In this document: piece after piece, positions 25,001-37,886 of the stretch
How the letters are laid out: every line of letters starts with the position of its first letter
Position numbering within the stretch: position 1 is the first letter of the stretch
NCBI RefSeq assembly: GCF_001039355.2
Contig: NW_019775945.1
Location: forward strand, 63,125 to 127,124
Source: Lingula anatina
Taxonomy: Eukaryota > Brachiopoda > Lingulata > Lingulida > Lingulidae
Direction of reading: 5' to 3'
Length of the DNA stretch: 64,000 nt
Notes under the pieces: model-generated
Database searches by the model: none
Told to the model about the DNA's origin: nothing
What the model saw: the letters and a program-made list of their open reading frames with translations, nothing else
Program-made: the position numbers and the translations under genes

Positions 25001-25267
25001 CTCTCTGTCATCTCCATTCCACTGGACCAACGACTGGCGCTACGGAGAACCTGGAAAGAAGGATGACTCCATGAGGGGTTTCAGTGCTGGTCATGGAATC
25101 ATTTACATTTTAAGTGCCTTTAACTTTTCAGCCCACTGGCTATTTGAATTATAAATATGAAATAATTAGCAAAAACAACTGCCTTAAACTTCACTTATAG
25201 CATTTTATTGTTTTTAATGCATAAGTTCAATGTAAAACTGAAAGCTTTTTTATGTGATTTTACAATA

Positions 25268-25300
<33 letters not shown>

Positions 25301-28300
25301 CACATATTTACCTGACATTTGCAGGACAGAGATGTAGCCTTCAGGGGCTCAGGTATGGGCACCCAGTCATATGATTTAGGGACCAAATAGGGGTAGACAG
25401 GGTTCTGTTTGCATCTGAGATACTGAAACATAAACAGTCAATAAAATATACCATATAAACAAATAGCAAGCTTTAGTTGGTGCACTTGACAATATATTAC
25501 ACCTTCAAAATGTGCACTTCATTATAACTGAAGGAAAACATATACAGCTTACAAAGAATTAAAAGATTCAACTCCAGTTTAAGAAAATGAATACATTCAA
25601 AACCAAAGAAAGTAAAAAGTGGTCTTAGCACCCCCACCTTTGCATGGTTCCACCTCTGTATAAAATGCCTGGCTGTGTCTCTTGCTGCTTTCCCATACAC
25701 CACACAGCCAACATCATGCCATGGGATGCGGGGGACTGTCAGCCGGTCTACTGTGTCTGGAACATACACAATTGTGACTGAGACATATTTTAATTGATTT
25801 ATTGTTTTACAACAACCTTACTACATATTCTTTCACATGTCTGAATTGTTGACCTTACTGTTGATTGATTATTCAATTATTGTGTCCCAAGTTACTGGGG
25901 TTTTTAATATGCAACCTGCATTTTACAATTTTCAGTCCCTTAAAATCTCCTACTAACTTCTGTAAAAATGTAGAGAAGTGAATATGAAAAACACTATTAT
26001 TTGTCAGAATTAAGAAGTCTATTTCTCCTCAATAATCTTCAAATCTCTCGGTGCAATACCAGAACAATTTAATACACACAACTAACAACAGAAACAGCTT
26101 ACCTATGAACGGTTGCTCTAATTCGGTCCAGTCTTTAATGACGAAGTTGGCGTAATCTTTCCCCACCCAGCATTTCCCTGTAATCTCGTAGCTGGGACAA
26201 TTGGTATCGTAGCCTGCGCTGTATCTCTTTCCCTGTGAGACAGACTCTCTGAGCTCACTGTCTTCATCCTTCAGATCCTGGTACAGAAGCTTGTTCTTAT
26301 CTGATACTTTACTGCCCTAGAATAAGAGGGGTAAATATATTTGACCCTGGAATGGCTCCATGGAAAAAAAGCCCTATGGCATTAGCACTAAAATAGTATC
26401 TGAGTCTTGACACCTGACAACCACTTTTTAGACAACTTACATGTATCATAAAATCTAGCTTAAAAACAGGTCAATGTCATTTATATTTTAATTGAATCAA
26501 TCTTAATTAATAAAGAGAAATTACAATTGCTATGAGGTTGATAAAAAATCTCAGTGATGCCCCCTTGAAAGTGGTGTCCCAAAACCCTACATCTGCATTA
26601 TTTTGATTTTTATAAAAATAAACAATACTTCATCCACAAGTGGTTTCCTGATGTATCTTAAGTGCACAGCAAGAAAAGCTTTTCACTTGTATTTTCTTCA
26701 TTTGAGGAATGGCATCATCTTTGATACATATCCATATGTAAAGATAAACTTACTGTGTTCTGTTTAGCTGCCTTGTTATGTAAGATCCCATCTGCTGACA
26801 GCCCCAGCATCGTCAACTTCATGTTTGGCAACTCCTCCACTAGAGGGAGCTGTTGGTGATCACTTTCAGCGGTTGAGTTCGTACAACTATGTTTGCTGCT
26901 GGCTGACTTCTTGGGTTTACCATTTTCAGTTTGTTTAGCTGCGTCTGTTTTGTCTTTACTTAACTTAGGTTTTTTATTTTTCTCATCTGATTGTTTGGAT
27001 ACTCCATTTCCTGCATCGTTTGAGGGTTCTTGGTCATTTCTGTTGTTTGTTTGTGAACTATTTGGGGTTTCTTCTGAATCTTTATCATCATTAACCTCAC
27101 TGTCATTTTGCTGACTTGAGCTACTTCCGTTTTCTTGCTCATTTTCATTTCTGCTGTCACTTTGCTGGCTGGCTTCATTATCACTCCTTTTATTAGAATC
27201 TGGGGAAGCATTGCCAGAATCTGAGGAGTCGACATCTCCCTGCCTTTCTTGTTCTTCCTCTTCTTCACCAGTCTAATAGGGAAGAACACAAAATCATGAC
27301 TATAATCAATTCATAAAAGCAAGAAAAATGCTAAGGAACAAATTTTCTATTCCATCACTGTAAATACAAATTACTATGATTAATATCAACTCAAATTATT
27401 AACCTTAAGACAGAAAACTGCATGAAACAATCCTGCATTTGATCACTGGAAATTAAGACAAATTGTTACAGCAAATTCCAATTAAAAATTCATGAAAGCA
27501 AGAAAACTACACATGAACCTAACTTGCATTTCATCACTAAAAATACAAATCCCTAAGATATATATATCAACTTAAAAAGAGAGAACACATAGACCTACAT
27601 GTTCCATTTGTACATCCACTTTGTCACCCTGTGTCCCCTCTCCTTCCATTTTCTTGTCCACCTCGTTCTCCTTGTTCTTCAGTACCTCTATGAGGTCCAT
27701 GGCTCCACTGTCTGCCATAAACCTGGAGGGGGAGTTTAGTGCTCTGGCTAGAACTGTGCTACCAGGGTCTGTCAGCCTGAGGAAATATAAATATATTTTA
27801 TATTATATAATATATCATAATATAAAATTACATGGTATGGCATGGTGTGGAGTGGTGTGACATATACCATGGTATAACCTAACAAATGGAGATAATATCT
27901 TGATCATAAAGAAACAACTGTACGAACTAGATGTTGTTAATTGACAATATTTAAATCAGTATTATTGCCCAACATTCACCTTTAAAAGTCAAACTGATAT
28001 AACTTGAATAAATAACACATAACTCATAAATAATAAAAAAATTCAGTTTAGGCAACGACCTGTGCAATTTGTCATCCCAGCGTCCAAAGCAGAGGTCCAT
28101 CCCTCCCAGGAAGGCTATCCTCTGGTCAACTACCACCAACTTCTCATGGTGGGTCCACAGATAACTGTCCTGGTCACTCACTCTCAGGATCTGGAAGATA
28201 AGCATGTGGCTTTTTATATTTATAGATAAGAAATAGTGCAGATGATATGATTTTAAATGATAAAATGAATATAAATAAATTTCACTGAACTTGAGTGTAT

Positions 28301-31300
28301 TTGGAATAATTTAACATACCTCCCCAAAAAAGAATAAACACACAAAAGGAACAGTCTAAATTTAATCTATTATAACACTTTTAGTTTACTGCATGAATGT
28401 AGTCTAATTTCGAAAAGAAGAGAAAATGAGCTGGCTGGTTTCTTTCACTTTCAATTTTACCATTCTCATGAATGCTCCCAGGATTTCCAGAGAAATCATT
28501 TTCTCTCTATCTGAACAACACTGCTTTTCATAGCATAACTGTCACATTTGCAATCAAAATATAGAACAAATGTCATCCCATCTCTTCCAATCATGTATTC
28601 TGATGATAACTTCAGGTACCAGTGATCTACCTTTATATTATCTGTCTGTGTCCTGAGTAAACTCTGTTTGACATAAAAGCTGTTGATACCAGAGCAGAAC
28701 TGTTCATCTTCCTTGTATAGCAGAATGTACACCCTAACTCCTTCTTCCTGAACATGAAAGAAAAACCATGAGCACCATGGACTATTCAACGTTAAAACAT
28801 AAATACCATGAAGTAAAAAACAGTGGCCTGCAAAGCATAAAATTTTAAGACCATAAATTGTATGGTAAAAATATTGAACACAATGAACTGTAATAGTGCA
28901 AGCATGAATACCATGAACTGTCAAAGTGAAAGCATGAACAGTTAACTTGAAGGTGAAAGGATACAGTGAACTTACAATCAAAACATTATTTTGAGGGAAA
29001 CCAAACATTCACTTTGTGCAAATATTTTAAGTTCCTACTGTAATTAAAAAGTTATGTGTTCACTTACAGCTTTCCTGAGGAGGACATGGTCCAGTCTGTG
29101 TGGGTCATCCAGGGTCATTATTGGACGTCTTAGAAATACTTCAGGGCTCAGCCTATAGTGAAGCATGGGGAGAAAAGAACAATGTTAATTTTTTTAAATA
29201 AACCAATAAAAATATAATTTGACTTTATGGCATATTAACAAACCTGACAATATTATGAAGTAGAACTACTGTTTTGTGTTGAAAAGTTAACCTTATTTTC
29301 TCTTTAATTTGGTTGGATTCAATCAAAAGTGTTTTTTTAAATTCTAACATGTTTCAAAGCTGCCTACCACCAGCTGCAGATGAAGATCTCCTCCTTGGCC
29401 AGGTCTAATGCTGTGGACACACATCTCATGTAGGCGGCGCCATCTACCAGCCTGGATGACAATATAGGCCGTATATAAACATTATCAGATGTTGTAAATT
29501 AGGTATGTGTACAATAAAAGTATTGACTTTGTCTTAGGACATTTGGCAAGAGATTTATTTACACCAAAAAGTACAAACAAAAATGTTATATGATTCTGTT
29601 AATAACATGACTGTCTTATTTATAAAGGAGTTTGAATGTACGTACATATACAACAGCTTTTAAATACCATGCAAGCCTATTAGCTGTTATGCTTTACTCA
29701 CCATTGTGCATACCCCTCTCTCACTGGAGCAAAGGAATCAAATCTGTTCATCATGATAAATTCTTTGCCTGTGCTCTCAGCAGCGGCAGTAATGCTGGCC
29801 TCCCATTGGTCAGCCTGGCGTCCAGTACCACAGTTTACCAACATCTGTCTGAAAATGAAAAAATAAAATTAGTACACACATTTTCTGTGGCACAAACTTG
29901 ATATTTCTGGTGAGTTTATATGACAAATATATCTTTGATTTTATCAAATTGCCAATCTTGCCATCCTTCACAAAATCTCAAAGCCAACCATCAGTGTGTG
30001 AATTATGAGGAACCATATTGAAAATGGCTGACATTTTATTTTTTAAAATGGGACACATAAAAATATACATGCTGTTTATAACGAAATTTAGGGAAACTCT
30101 TCCAACTTTTTATTTCAAACTACTTCACTGACCTGGAGAGATTGATAATCTTAAGGCCATGCAGGGCAAGAGAGCTGTTGTCCTCTCGCGTGATGTGAAA
30201 CCCACGGTCCATTAGCATCACCCCTCCAACACTTCCATCTTTCCTTAGGTATGTTATATAACTGTCCTTCACTATGAACCATCTGGAATCCCGAGATAGA
30301 AGAAACATTTTTTTTTGAGTTTTGGTAGATTGCAATACCTAATGCTGTTTTACAAATATGAATTTACTTGGACTCTGTGTTTAACTGTGTTTAAATTTCA
30401 GCACTGCCAATGTGTCCATGAGCATATGACCTAATTATGTTACAAATACATTTAATCATGGTTATATTTCAAAGTCATTTTTGATATCAGCAAAATAAAT
30501 AAATATTCCTATATTTGGAGTAAAACCTTAAAATACATTTCCTTTCACTGAATTCTAGATCACAATACAAAGCATGACTCTGAGCTAACCTCTCTCCCCA
30601 GTGTTGGGATCCAAACAACCCCTGTGACAGACCAGCAGCCTTCTTAGCCACTGTCCCTTCCTTCCTCTTGGTGGAGCCACTGCATGCTATGAATGACATC
30701 CGACTCACTTCCAGAAACCTTAACTTAAATGAACATTTAATTTGTTCAGTATACACTTTATACTGTGTAGAACTTAATTGAATTAATATAGCTACATTTA
30801 ATACTAAGAGTAAATAATTCAGTCTTACTAGAAAAATGCAGGAATTTTACTTAACTTACATGTATAGATCGGAGAAAATACATTATGAAAATTTTTCATG
30901 CAATTCATTCATAAATTGACAGGAATTGTATAGAATGCGTATTGTAATCATGGTATCGACTGAAATGGCACAGAATTTAGTATAAATCTTCTAAATAGAC
31001 AATAAACAAAAAAGAGGATAAAACTCACCAAAGCCTTATGGTTCCTATATGCAGAATGTTTCAGGATATTAAATAGATAATTTTCTAATTCTTCCTACAA
31101 AGAAAAGAACACTGGGATAAGTACAGTTACAGTCAACAAACTAAATATATATACATATAAATATTGCATAATATCTGAAACAGTAATTAAAGTGTCAGTA
31201 TTACTTCCCATACAGCATGCCAAAATATATGCATAGCACATAAAAATTGATGAAAAAATTCCAAATATATACAAATTCTGTTTCACTTCACATCTATGTG

Positions 31301-33445
31301 ATACATATATTCCCCACTGCTTGAAGATGGCCAGTCTGAGATGCCCAAAGCATCTGAATAGTAGATTAAAGCCAAATTACATTTTTTTATGGATACTAGC
31401 CAGTCTGACTGGATTGATGTGAATTTGGGTGGTTCTCTTAGATAGATTTTAAGTTATGTACAGATAACATCTTAAGACTTGTTGGTCTAGTACAGTACTA
31501 GTAGTAGTTTACTGAGGTCTTAAAGTCTGAATAACCCCCAATCAGAAAATGTTAGGACACAGATTGTATTACTACAGAAACTATTTTACCATTCTGGCCT
31601 TGCTCTGCTCACTGTTCATGAAGGCATCGGGTTTGTGGGGGAAACTTGGGAGTTCTGGGACAACAGTGGGGCCACGCCCTGTATTCCTGGTGTAAATAAC
31701 ATGGAAAATTATTAGTGATGATTTAAAATGTGATTTTTAAAATAACCAAATATAAACATCAGTTATCACAATGACAGCATGGATTTTTGATGTGGTACAC
31801 AACGCATGACTTAGTTTTATGAATTTAAAGGACTTACATAACCATATATTATGCAAGTTGGTCCTCATTTTATATCAGAAAAACTTAGGTCTACTTCAAA
31901 AAGAAGAAAAACATCTTTTTTTCCGATTTGACATTTTGATTAAAAGAAACCATCATGCACTGATTAATAATTATGACTCAAAGAAGACCAAGTTTAATTT
32001 GGGCCTTAAGATAAAAACAATGTTGGATTGGAACTTGTATTTGTTACCCATTATTTGCCTTGGGTAGTTTGAGCCTAGCTTTGAAGAGCTGCAGCCTGCT
32101 GTGAAGTTTCTGGAAGTCCTGGTATCTTCTCTTTATCTCCCACTCATGATTGGCATGTGTGACCTTTAGGGTGTACCTATAGTAAGAGAAATACAATTGT
32201 AACTCAATCATGTAAAATTAGCCTGAAAATACAAGTTAATGTGAGTTATCCTTTCATTAACCATATATTAAAGATAACAGCTGGTGTGCCCCCCCCCCCA
32301 TGGGACTGCACCCCACCTGCCATAAACAGATAGGCCTCTGACCATATCCATACCTCACCTGTTACAGCATTCATAGTGTAAGGGCTGTGAATATTCTTTC
32401 TGAAAATGTGTTCAGGGTTGATGATTGTTATCAGACTAAGATGGATTTTTCCAAGAAAGACTAACCCAAATTTAGTGGAAACAAGACCATAAACTATGAC
32501 TCACAGGTGATGGCACTCACAGGTAAGGGCTGATGAGGGAATATGTACATGTGGTCACTTACACTTACTGGGTCATACTAAGTTTGGTCAACCCAAATTA
32601 AGTGGAAACAGGACCACACACTCACAGGTAACAGCACTCACAGGTAACAGTGCTCACAGGTAACAGTACTCATAGATAACAGTACTCACAGGTAACAATA
32701 CTCACAGGTAAGGGCTGAGGATATTTCCCCTGGGAATGTGTTCAGAGTTGGTGATGATTACTGTCACCCTCTGCCCTGGGACATACACCATGGGAGGCTG
32801 TGTGGGGATTGCAATCGAGGAGAAAGGGATAAAAGGGGGCACTGGAAAATAGGAGAGAGTGATTACTTTTTAGAAGACGCTTTTTAGAAGAAGATTAGGC
32901 GGTTTTTCTTTCATGTACGTCCGCCATTTTTAGGTCACCGGCTTTGTAAAGCCTGGCTTAATTCGTTGAGAATGCGCTCTAAGTTAGAATGGCTTATGCA
33001 AGTAGTGAATGTATGAAAAACTGTCTGAATAAAGACAATTGCAAAATGGTCGATGTAGCAAAATTTAAGAAACAAGAAATATTCAAATCTTGTCACCGAA
33101 ATTTAAGTTAGGAAACATAATTATTCATTCAAACTCAAAGCTAGGCTTTTTCATTCTTATATGTAGCATGGTATCAACATAGGGAACTTTATAACACCTC
33201 GCCGACTTACCATCCTTAGAATCCCCCTCCCAAAAATCAGCATAAGATTCTGGTAAACCATCACTATACCCCTCATACTCAGACACCAGCTCTTCTTGCT
33301 GCACACCCCCTGGTAGTATGTCTACACACTCCCTGAGTACAGGCTGTGGCAGTGGCGAACTGACAGGGGAAGATGGTAGCTGGACTGGTTCAGGGACTAT
33401 CAGCTGGTGCAGGAAGTCTATATCATCTGTGTCCTCCTCTGCCAT
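22067..33445 (-). CDS. PLD1: Phospholipase D (PX-PH-HKD type), PLD1-like, 24 coding exons
   Basis: Exons, high to low: 33211-33445, 32706-32841, 32048-32176, 31590-31686, 31029-31094, 30590-30723, 30133-30282, 29702-29848, 29368-29451, 29068-29152, 28631-28747, 28060-28190, 27599-27776, 26754-27272, 26103-26316, 25638-25756, 25312-25422, 24940-25050, 24543-24634, 24113-24276, 23579-23778, 23155-23240, 22723-22840, 22067-22291. They sum to 3648 nt, 1215 residues plus stop, with every phase matching. PLD hydrolyses phosphatidylcholine to phosphatidic acid and choline at membranes. Order: poorly conserved N-terminus (1-80), PX domain (about 95-220), PH domain (about 225-370), first HKD motif HHEKLVVVD (H475, K477, D482), a long polar loop (about 505-740), second HKD motif HSKLLIVD (H1037, K1039, D1044) followed by [10 protein letters not shown], and the invariant-type C-terminus ending Met-Trp-Thr. 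The loop between HKD motifs is typical of PLD1 and absent from PLD2. The start is the ATG at 33445, just after a 5' untranslated intron acceptor. Confidence 0.95.
23456..23480. repeat. (AG)n microsatellite
   Basis: A short AG run with neighbouring GAGAAAG-rich sequence in the PLD intron between exons 21 and 22. A G homopolymer also occurs at about 23813-23830 in the adjacent intron. Confidence 0.85.
25267..25300. repeat. (AAT)n microsatellite
   Basis: A trinucleotide run immediately beside the splice donor of PLD exon 17 (minus strand donor at 25310-25311). It separates the exon from the intron body by only about ten bases. Confidence 0.95.
26754..27272 (-). other. PLD loop exon 14: acidic, Ser/Asn/Gln-rich low-complexity region
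   Basis: This 519-nt, 173-codon exon lies wholly within the loop between the two HKD halves. It opens with TGEEEEEQE and is dominated by Ser, Asp, Asn, Glu and Gln, then turns Lys-rich (KKPKLSKDK). It looks intrinsically disordered. In mammals the PLD1 loop is dispensable for catalysis and has a regulatory role; an equivalent role here is inferred from position only. Confidence 0.8.
27309..27575. repeat. Diverged tandem duplication in PLD intron 13
   Basis: The block ATTCATAAAAGCAAGAAAA followed by CATCACTGTAAATACAAAT and TATCAACTCA near 27309-27395 recurs near 27487-27575 as ATTCATGAAAGCAAGAAAA, CATCACTAAAAATACAAAT and TATCAACTTA. The period is about 178 bp. It is intronic and no function is seen. 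Confidence 0.7.
28755..28950. repeat. Degenerate short tandem repeat in PLD intron 10
   Basis: Units around ACCATGAACTGT and GAAAGCATGA recur about six to eight times with variable spacing. Read on the minus strand they give a spurious periodic frame (TVH repeated). The array is intronic and decayed. Confidence 0.6.
32373..32712 (-). repeat. Copied exon-2 junctions and a 16-bp splice-donor array in PLD intron 2
   Basis: On the minus strand exon 2 ends with TTACCT and the donor GTGAGT. The unit TTACCTGTGAGTACTG (16 bp) then repeats about five more times across roughly 32620-32705; four of the extra donors are intact and one is mutated to ATGAGT. Farther into the intron, 32379-32440 is a degenerate copy of the exon-2 end itself (shared plus-strand blocks TAAGGGCTG, AATGTGTTCAG, GGTTG-TGATTG), and a further ACTCACAGGTAAGGGCTGA copy lies near 32510. 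The segment ACCCAAATTTAGTGGAAAC is also duplicated (about 32465 and 32590). In the true frame the first bases after the real donor give CTG TGA, so use of any decoy donor would terminate translation at once. Confidence 0.85.
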
Positions 33446-33467
33446 GGCTCAAAACAATATGAAGTCC

Positions 33468-36400
33468 TCTGTAAAAAGCAAATTTATGAGTAATACATCA
33501 ATATATCATGTTGGCAAAATAATGCATAAAAAGTTAGCCAGATTACATTAGTGAAAATGTCTGCATTTTTTTAACCACCCTGTTTTAATATACCTGCATC
33601 AGTTGCAGTATTTGCACATTATAACCTGCATACACTTCTCTTCAAAATTATGTTGTGAGACAGTTGAAAAGTTGAACTAAATCAAACCGTGCTGAGCCAT
33701 AAATACATAAAACAGCTAGAACTCGCTTTGACTAAATGGAGAATTAATTCAGTGACTTACTATCAATTGTGCCTTAAACTGGTGGATCCATGTTGTTTAG
33801 GAAAGGGAAGGGAGACAAAGATTTTTTGTACAATCACAAAAAAAAGAACATTGTGTAACAATTAATATAGCTTACAGAAATGGAATACTTTCAGGTTTAT
33901 CTCATTTTTTTGGTTTAATTTTTTGGGGGTGGGTGGGGGTGGGGGTTGTTGTGGGATGATACGAGGGGTAGGAAGGGGACATTTTAAGGATCCACCATAT
34001 TGCCCTACTGGAGGGGACACAAGCTTACTAGTATGTTCATGTTACACACAGTAGGGAGTATTCCTCATAACATGCCATTAGTTCATTTAACCACCTATCC
34101 ATTACTGTGTATTCATTATGTGACATTGCCTAAATCTACAAAGACATGTCACTGAGGAAATAAAATTAATGTAAATGGCAATTCTAATCCCATCCCTCTA
34201 TGTACATGTACAGTGTATATATACAGCAAGATGCCACATAATATCCTATACAGGTGAGCAAAACTTTACATATATGACAAGTAATTTTTTATACAAAATA
34301 AACTAATACTTTGAATGTTATATATTTTAAAAGAAAAATAAACTTTATTTAATGTTGTGTACCACATGTGAATAGCTTTAAAAAACATACAATATATACG
34401 TATATATTCTGTAACTTGAACACTGTACATGCAGTAGCACACTTGGGGTGGACATTCAGATGTAACTTATTCATAATTCGGGTTACATATCACGTCTAGA
34501 CATTTTTGTTTAACATAAATTTGCCAGTTACATAAATGCAATATCACTATTAAAAGCTGAGAATCCTTGTTTGCAAGTCACCCTGGATCACTTTCATGCA
34601 CATCATAATGCTAAGTATACATTCAAAAATAACCCCAAAAAATTATTTTTTTGATTTAAGGTAAAAATTAAGCATGTGTCTGCAGAAATTAGACCTTCTT
34701 GAATGGCTGATGGCCAAACTGAATGCTATTCTGCTGTAACCTGTTGAGTATCTGCCTTTCTTACACTATAATCTTAGTATATAGATCTCAATATATGTAT
34801 ATATATATCTATTGTTATATGGCTGAAGTTGTGCACAAACTTTTTTTTATTTCATAGTTTATAGGTAAATTTTCATCACTTACTCATGAAGAAATTTTTT
34901 TCCAGAACAAATCCAAAAAACTGCAATATTTCAATTCAACTTATAACAAAATGTACAAGTTTGATTTTAATAGATTTAATGATTAAAGAAATAATGTTCT
35001 ACACAACATACCTTTTGGCACAGTGCAAAATATTCCAGTGACATGTAAAATTACCAGTTTACAAACTGCTAATCTATTCAAACATCACACCATCAATTTC
35101 TCCTAGCTAAGATCAGAGACCTTTGCCTGTGGTTACGGAAATAATTCTTCTCGCATCACATTCTTCAACATCGTGTACAAGAATGAAGATTAAGACACAT
35201 AAGCCATAGATTCTAGCTAACAGGTGGTCCTTTTGTGTGTTGACTGGAATGTCTTAGAAGACACCACAATATGAAGATGAGATGGGTAGATAAAATGTAG
35301 GGACTTTCTGTGATCACAGTCAATGATTCTTTTAAACTTTCTCACCCAGAACATGTCAAGTACTCATGGTATCAGTTAAAATTACTGCACTGTGACAGAA
35401 TATTTCCCTTAAATAGATATCAGGATTTGTAAGCAAATGTTTTGGCTACCAATTAATGCCAATAATTCCAATAAAGATTTGTCCTTAATCTACCTACGTG
35501 TGTTGAGATTTCAGTTCTTGGTTTTGGTGGGTAAGCAAAACACCCCATGTTAATTAACAGAATGGAAGAAAAATTTAAAATAAGTCACGCACATGATTGT
35601 GTGAGATGTGAAACAGATAGTGTGCATCATTTTTATGAATAGGCATCCCAGCAAACACCCTACCCTCTTCAGCCTACCCTACCTCAGGTATAACATTATA
35701 TAGGACTTTTGAATTTACTTTTAAAGCCCTGATCGCATTCATAAATATTTCTTTTTTTTAATGCAAAAAGGTAGCATATATATTTAAGTTAAAATTACAG
35801 AAGCAGAATGCCAAAGTTGACCATGTACAGAGGAATACAATAATGTCAAATATTTGGCATTTAAAACTGGTTTTCGACAAGACCATTATTTTCATCTAAC
35901 AATACTGGCCTGTTGTCAAAAAACCAGTCCCAAGCAAGGTACGTATGTACATTTTCTATTTTGTCACAAACAACTGTACATGTCTCGCATTACAATCCTA
36001 CTTAAAAACAATTGATTCACAGGTTTAGTAGGACTTAAGGACAGACCCACCTTCTCAGCTCACCTGTCAAATGACAACACCTGTGCTAATGTTTACGTTA
36101 AGAAGATGAACCTGGGTCAAGACATAATTACATTGGATATTTACATGCATGCTAGTCTTAGGTATATGCAGAACAAATTAAAAAGCCTGTTTTCATGCAA
36201 CATTTCTGTTCTGTAACTTCTTGTATACTGCCTTATACATGGAAATCCATCTTTTATGTTGTTGTTTTTAGCTTTCTTTCTTTAATTCTGAACTTGTTAC
36301 CTTTGGGGCCCTACACAAATCGGGTATATATTTGCTGCCTTGTGTAGTGCTAAGAGTACAGTTTTTATGGGCGTTCAGCTCTTATGTATGTTCACCTTTT

Positions 36401-37886
36401 CTTTTATGATAGTGACCCTGGGCAACTTTTAATACATTGGCAAAGAGTTCATCGTTTGTGTCCCTAAAAAATATTTCAGATTGTTTTGAGTTAGTATGAC
36501 ACTCTTGTTTTTGTATGTAGCATATTACTTATTTAATTCTTTTAAAGCATCCCCTGCAATTTTAGGTTTTTTAAACAAAAAATTATAACAGTTGGGCTTA
36601 GTTCAATGACAGGTACTGTATCACTCGAAACCACTCTGGCAGAACAAGAAAGAATCCCAAGTTCTCAAATATTTCAAAATATGCCACCACAAAGAGAAAG
36701 TTTCAATGAGCATTTTGGACTCTACATGCCATAATTGCTTCTCGAGCTTCATAAGTCGATTTTGTAAGCATAAGCTGATGCAGCGCATATTTTGCAGTAT
36801 ATGTGCAGAATAGTGCCTCTGGGCAGTAAAACAGTTTTACGACCAAGCAGCGATTTGTTTTTACAAAGCCAATATATAACAGAGTGGGGAAAAATAATAT
36901 TAACCTTGAGAGTTAGCATAACAATCATCAAACTTCACTCACCTGTTAGATGGAGATCTCCTAACCTTTCAGTAGTAAATCCACAGTGAATGCACTACAG
37001 TCATTGGGCTTGCTGCTCTGTCCCCATACAACATTCCTTTCCCCCAGTGGCTGGCGGGGATCAGCTTAATATCTCTCCCTACCTGCTACAATGCTAGATG
37101 TATATCTGGCATAGGAATCACGGTGACCAGGCAGGTTTATTGGGGAGAGGCAGAGGAGAATGATGTTTGTCTACCTTTCCACAACTTCAGAGCAGATTTT
37201 AAATTACTTAACATTGCAATCTTTGAATGTTTAACTCAAACTATAATGCAATTCAATTTGAAAAACACATTATCTGGCATTTTTTAAATTTCCCAAACAA
37301 GCTGATGTAGAGAGAATAATGAATAAGCATTTGTTAATACCTATCTCACCAAATCAGAAGGTTTTATTTTATCATCCAAGTCTGTCCATGTGACCAGAGC
37401 TGTGCACAAATCTTGTTAACACAATAACTCAGATTGAAGCAACATGTAAACATTTTGCTTCAAACTCACAGGTATTATTCAATGTCCTAAAATGCTAATC
37501 AAGTTTAAAAATGGGCATGACCCCATCATTATTATTATTTTTTAATTTCAATAATGGAGGACTTTTTCTAAATTTCAGGCAAAAAAAGTTTTTCAGTCAT
37601 GTTTCCCAAAATTCATGGAAATCTGCATTAATTTTACATTATGACGAATATTTGCACATGTGATACCTGTTGTAGTGCTTGAGTTTTGAGTCGATAAGTA
37701 TTGTTTAAAGGTGCCTCACCCTTTAAATGCTAATATTTAAAACTTTCTCAACAAAGACACAGTAGTGCTGGTCACCTTTTTTGGCACTTGAATATGTATA
37801 ATGTTGTTGTTTTGCTTCAAGCATGATATGATGATCTCTCCTTCCCATAAAATAGGGTATGAAGAAAGAAGTTATATTTTGTTTCT
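33468..37886. other. Upstream region of PLD, no coding region recognised
   Basis: The minus-strand PLD 5' untranslated exon begins at 33468, where TTTTTACAG marks an acceptor, so an upstream non-coding exon and promoter should lie somewhere to the right. I could not locate them. The interval is AT-rich with a G-rich run at about 33925-33960 (GGGGGTGGGTGGGGGTGGGG-like, possible quadruplex) and TA-rich tracts near 34795. No protein-like frame was found. Confidence 0.45.

Noticed and set aside
26960-27289. 109-codon frame on the minus strand overlapping PLD exon 14
   Set aside because: It is the same strand in another frame of the low-complexity exon; the Lys/Met-rich product is a shadow of the true frame.
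28496-29008. 170-codon minus-strand frame extending PLD exon 11
   Set aside because: Only 28631-28747 is the real exon; the extension has periodic TVH residues caused by an intronic tandem repeat.
32620-32706. CRISPR-like short direct repeats
   Set aside because: The 16-bp units are adjacent with no unique spacers, and the genome is eukaryotic; it is a tandem array derived from a splice donor.
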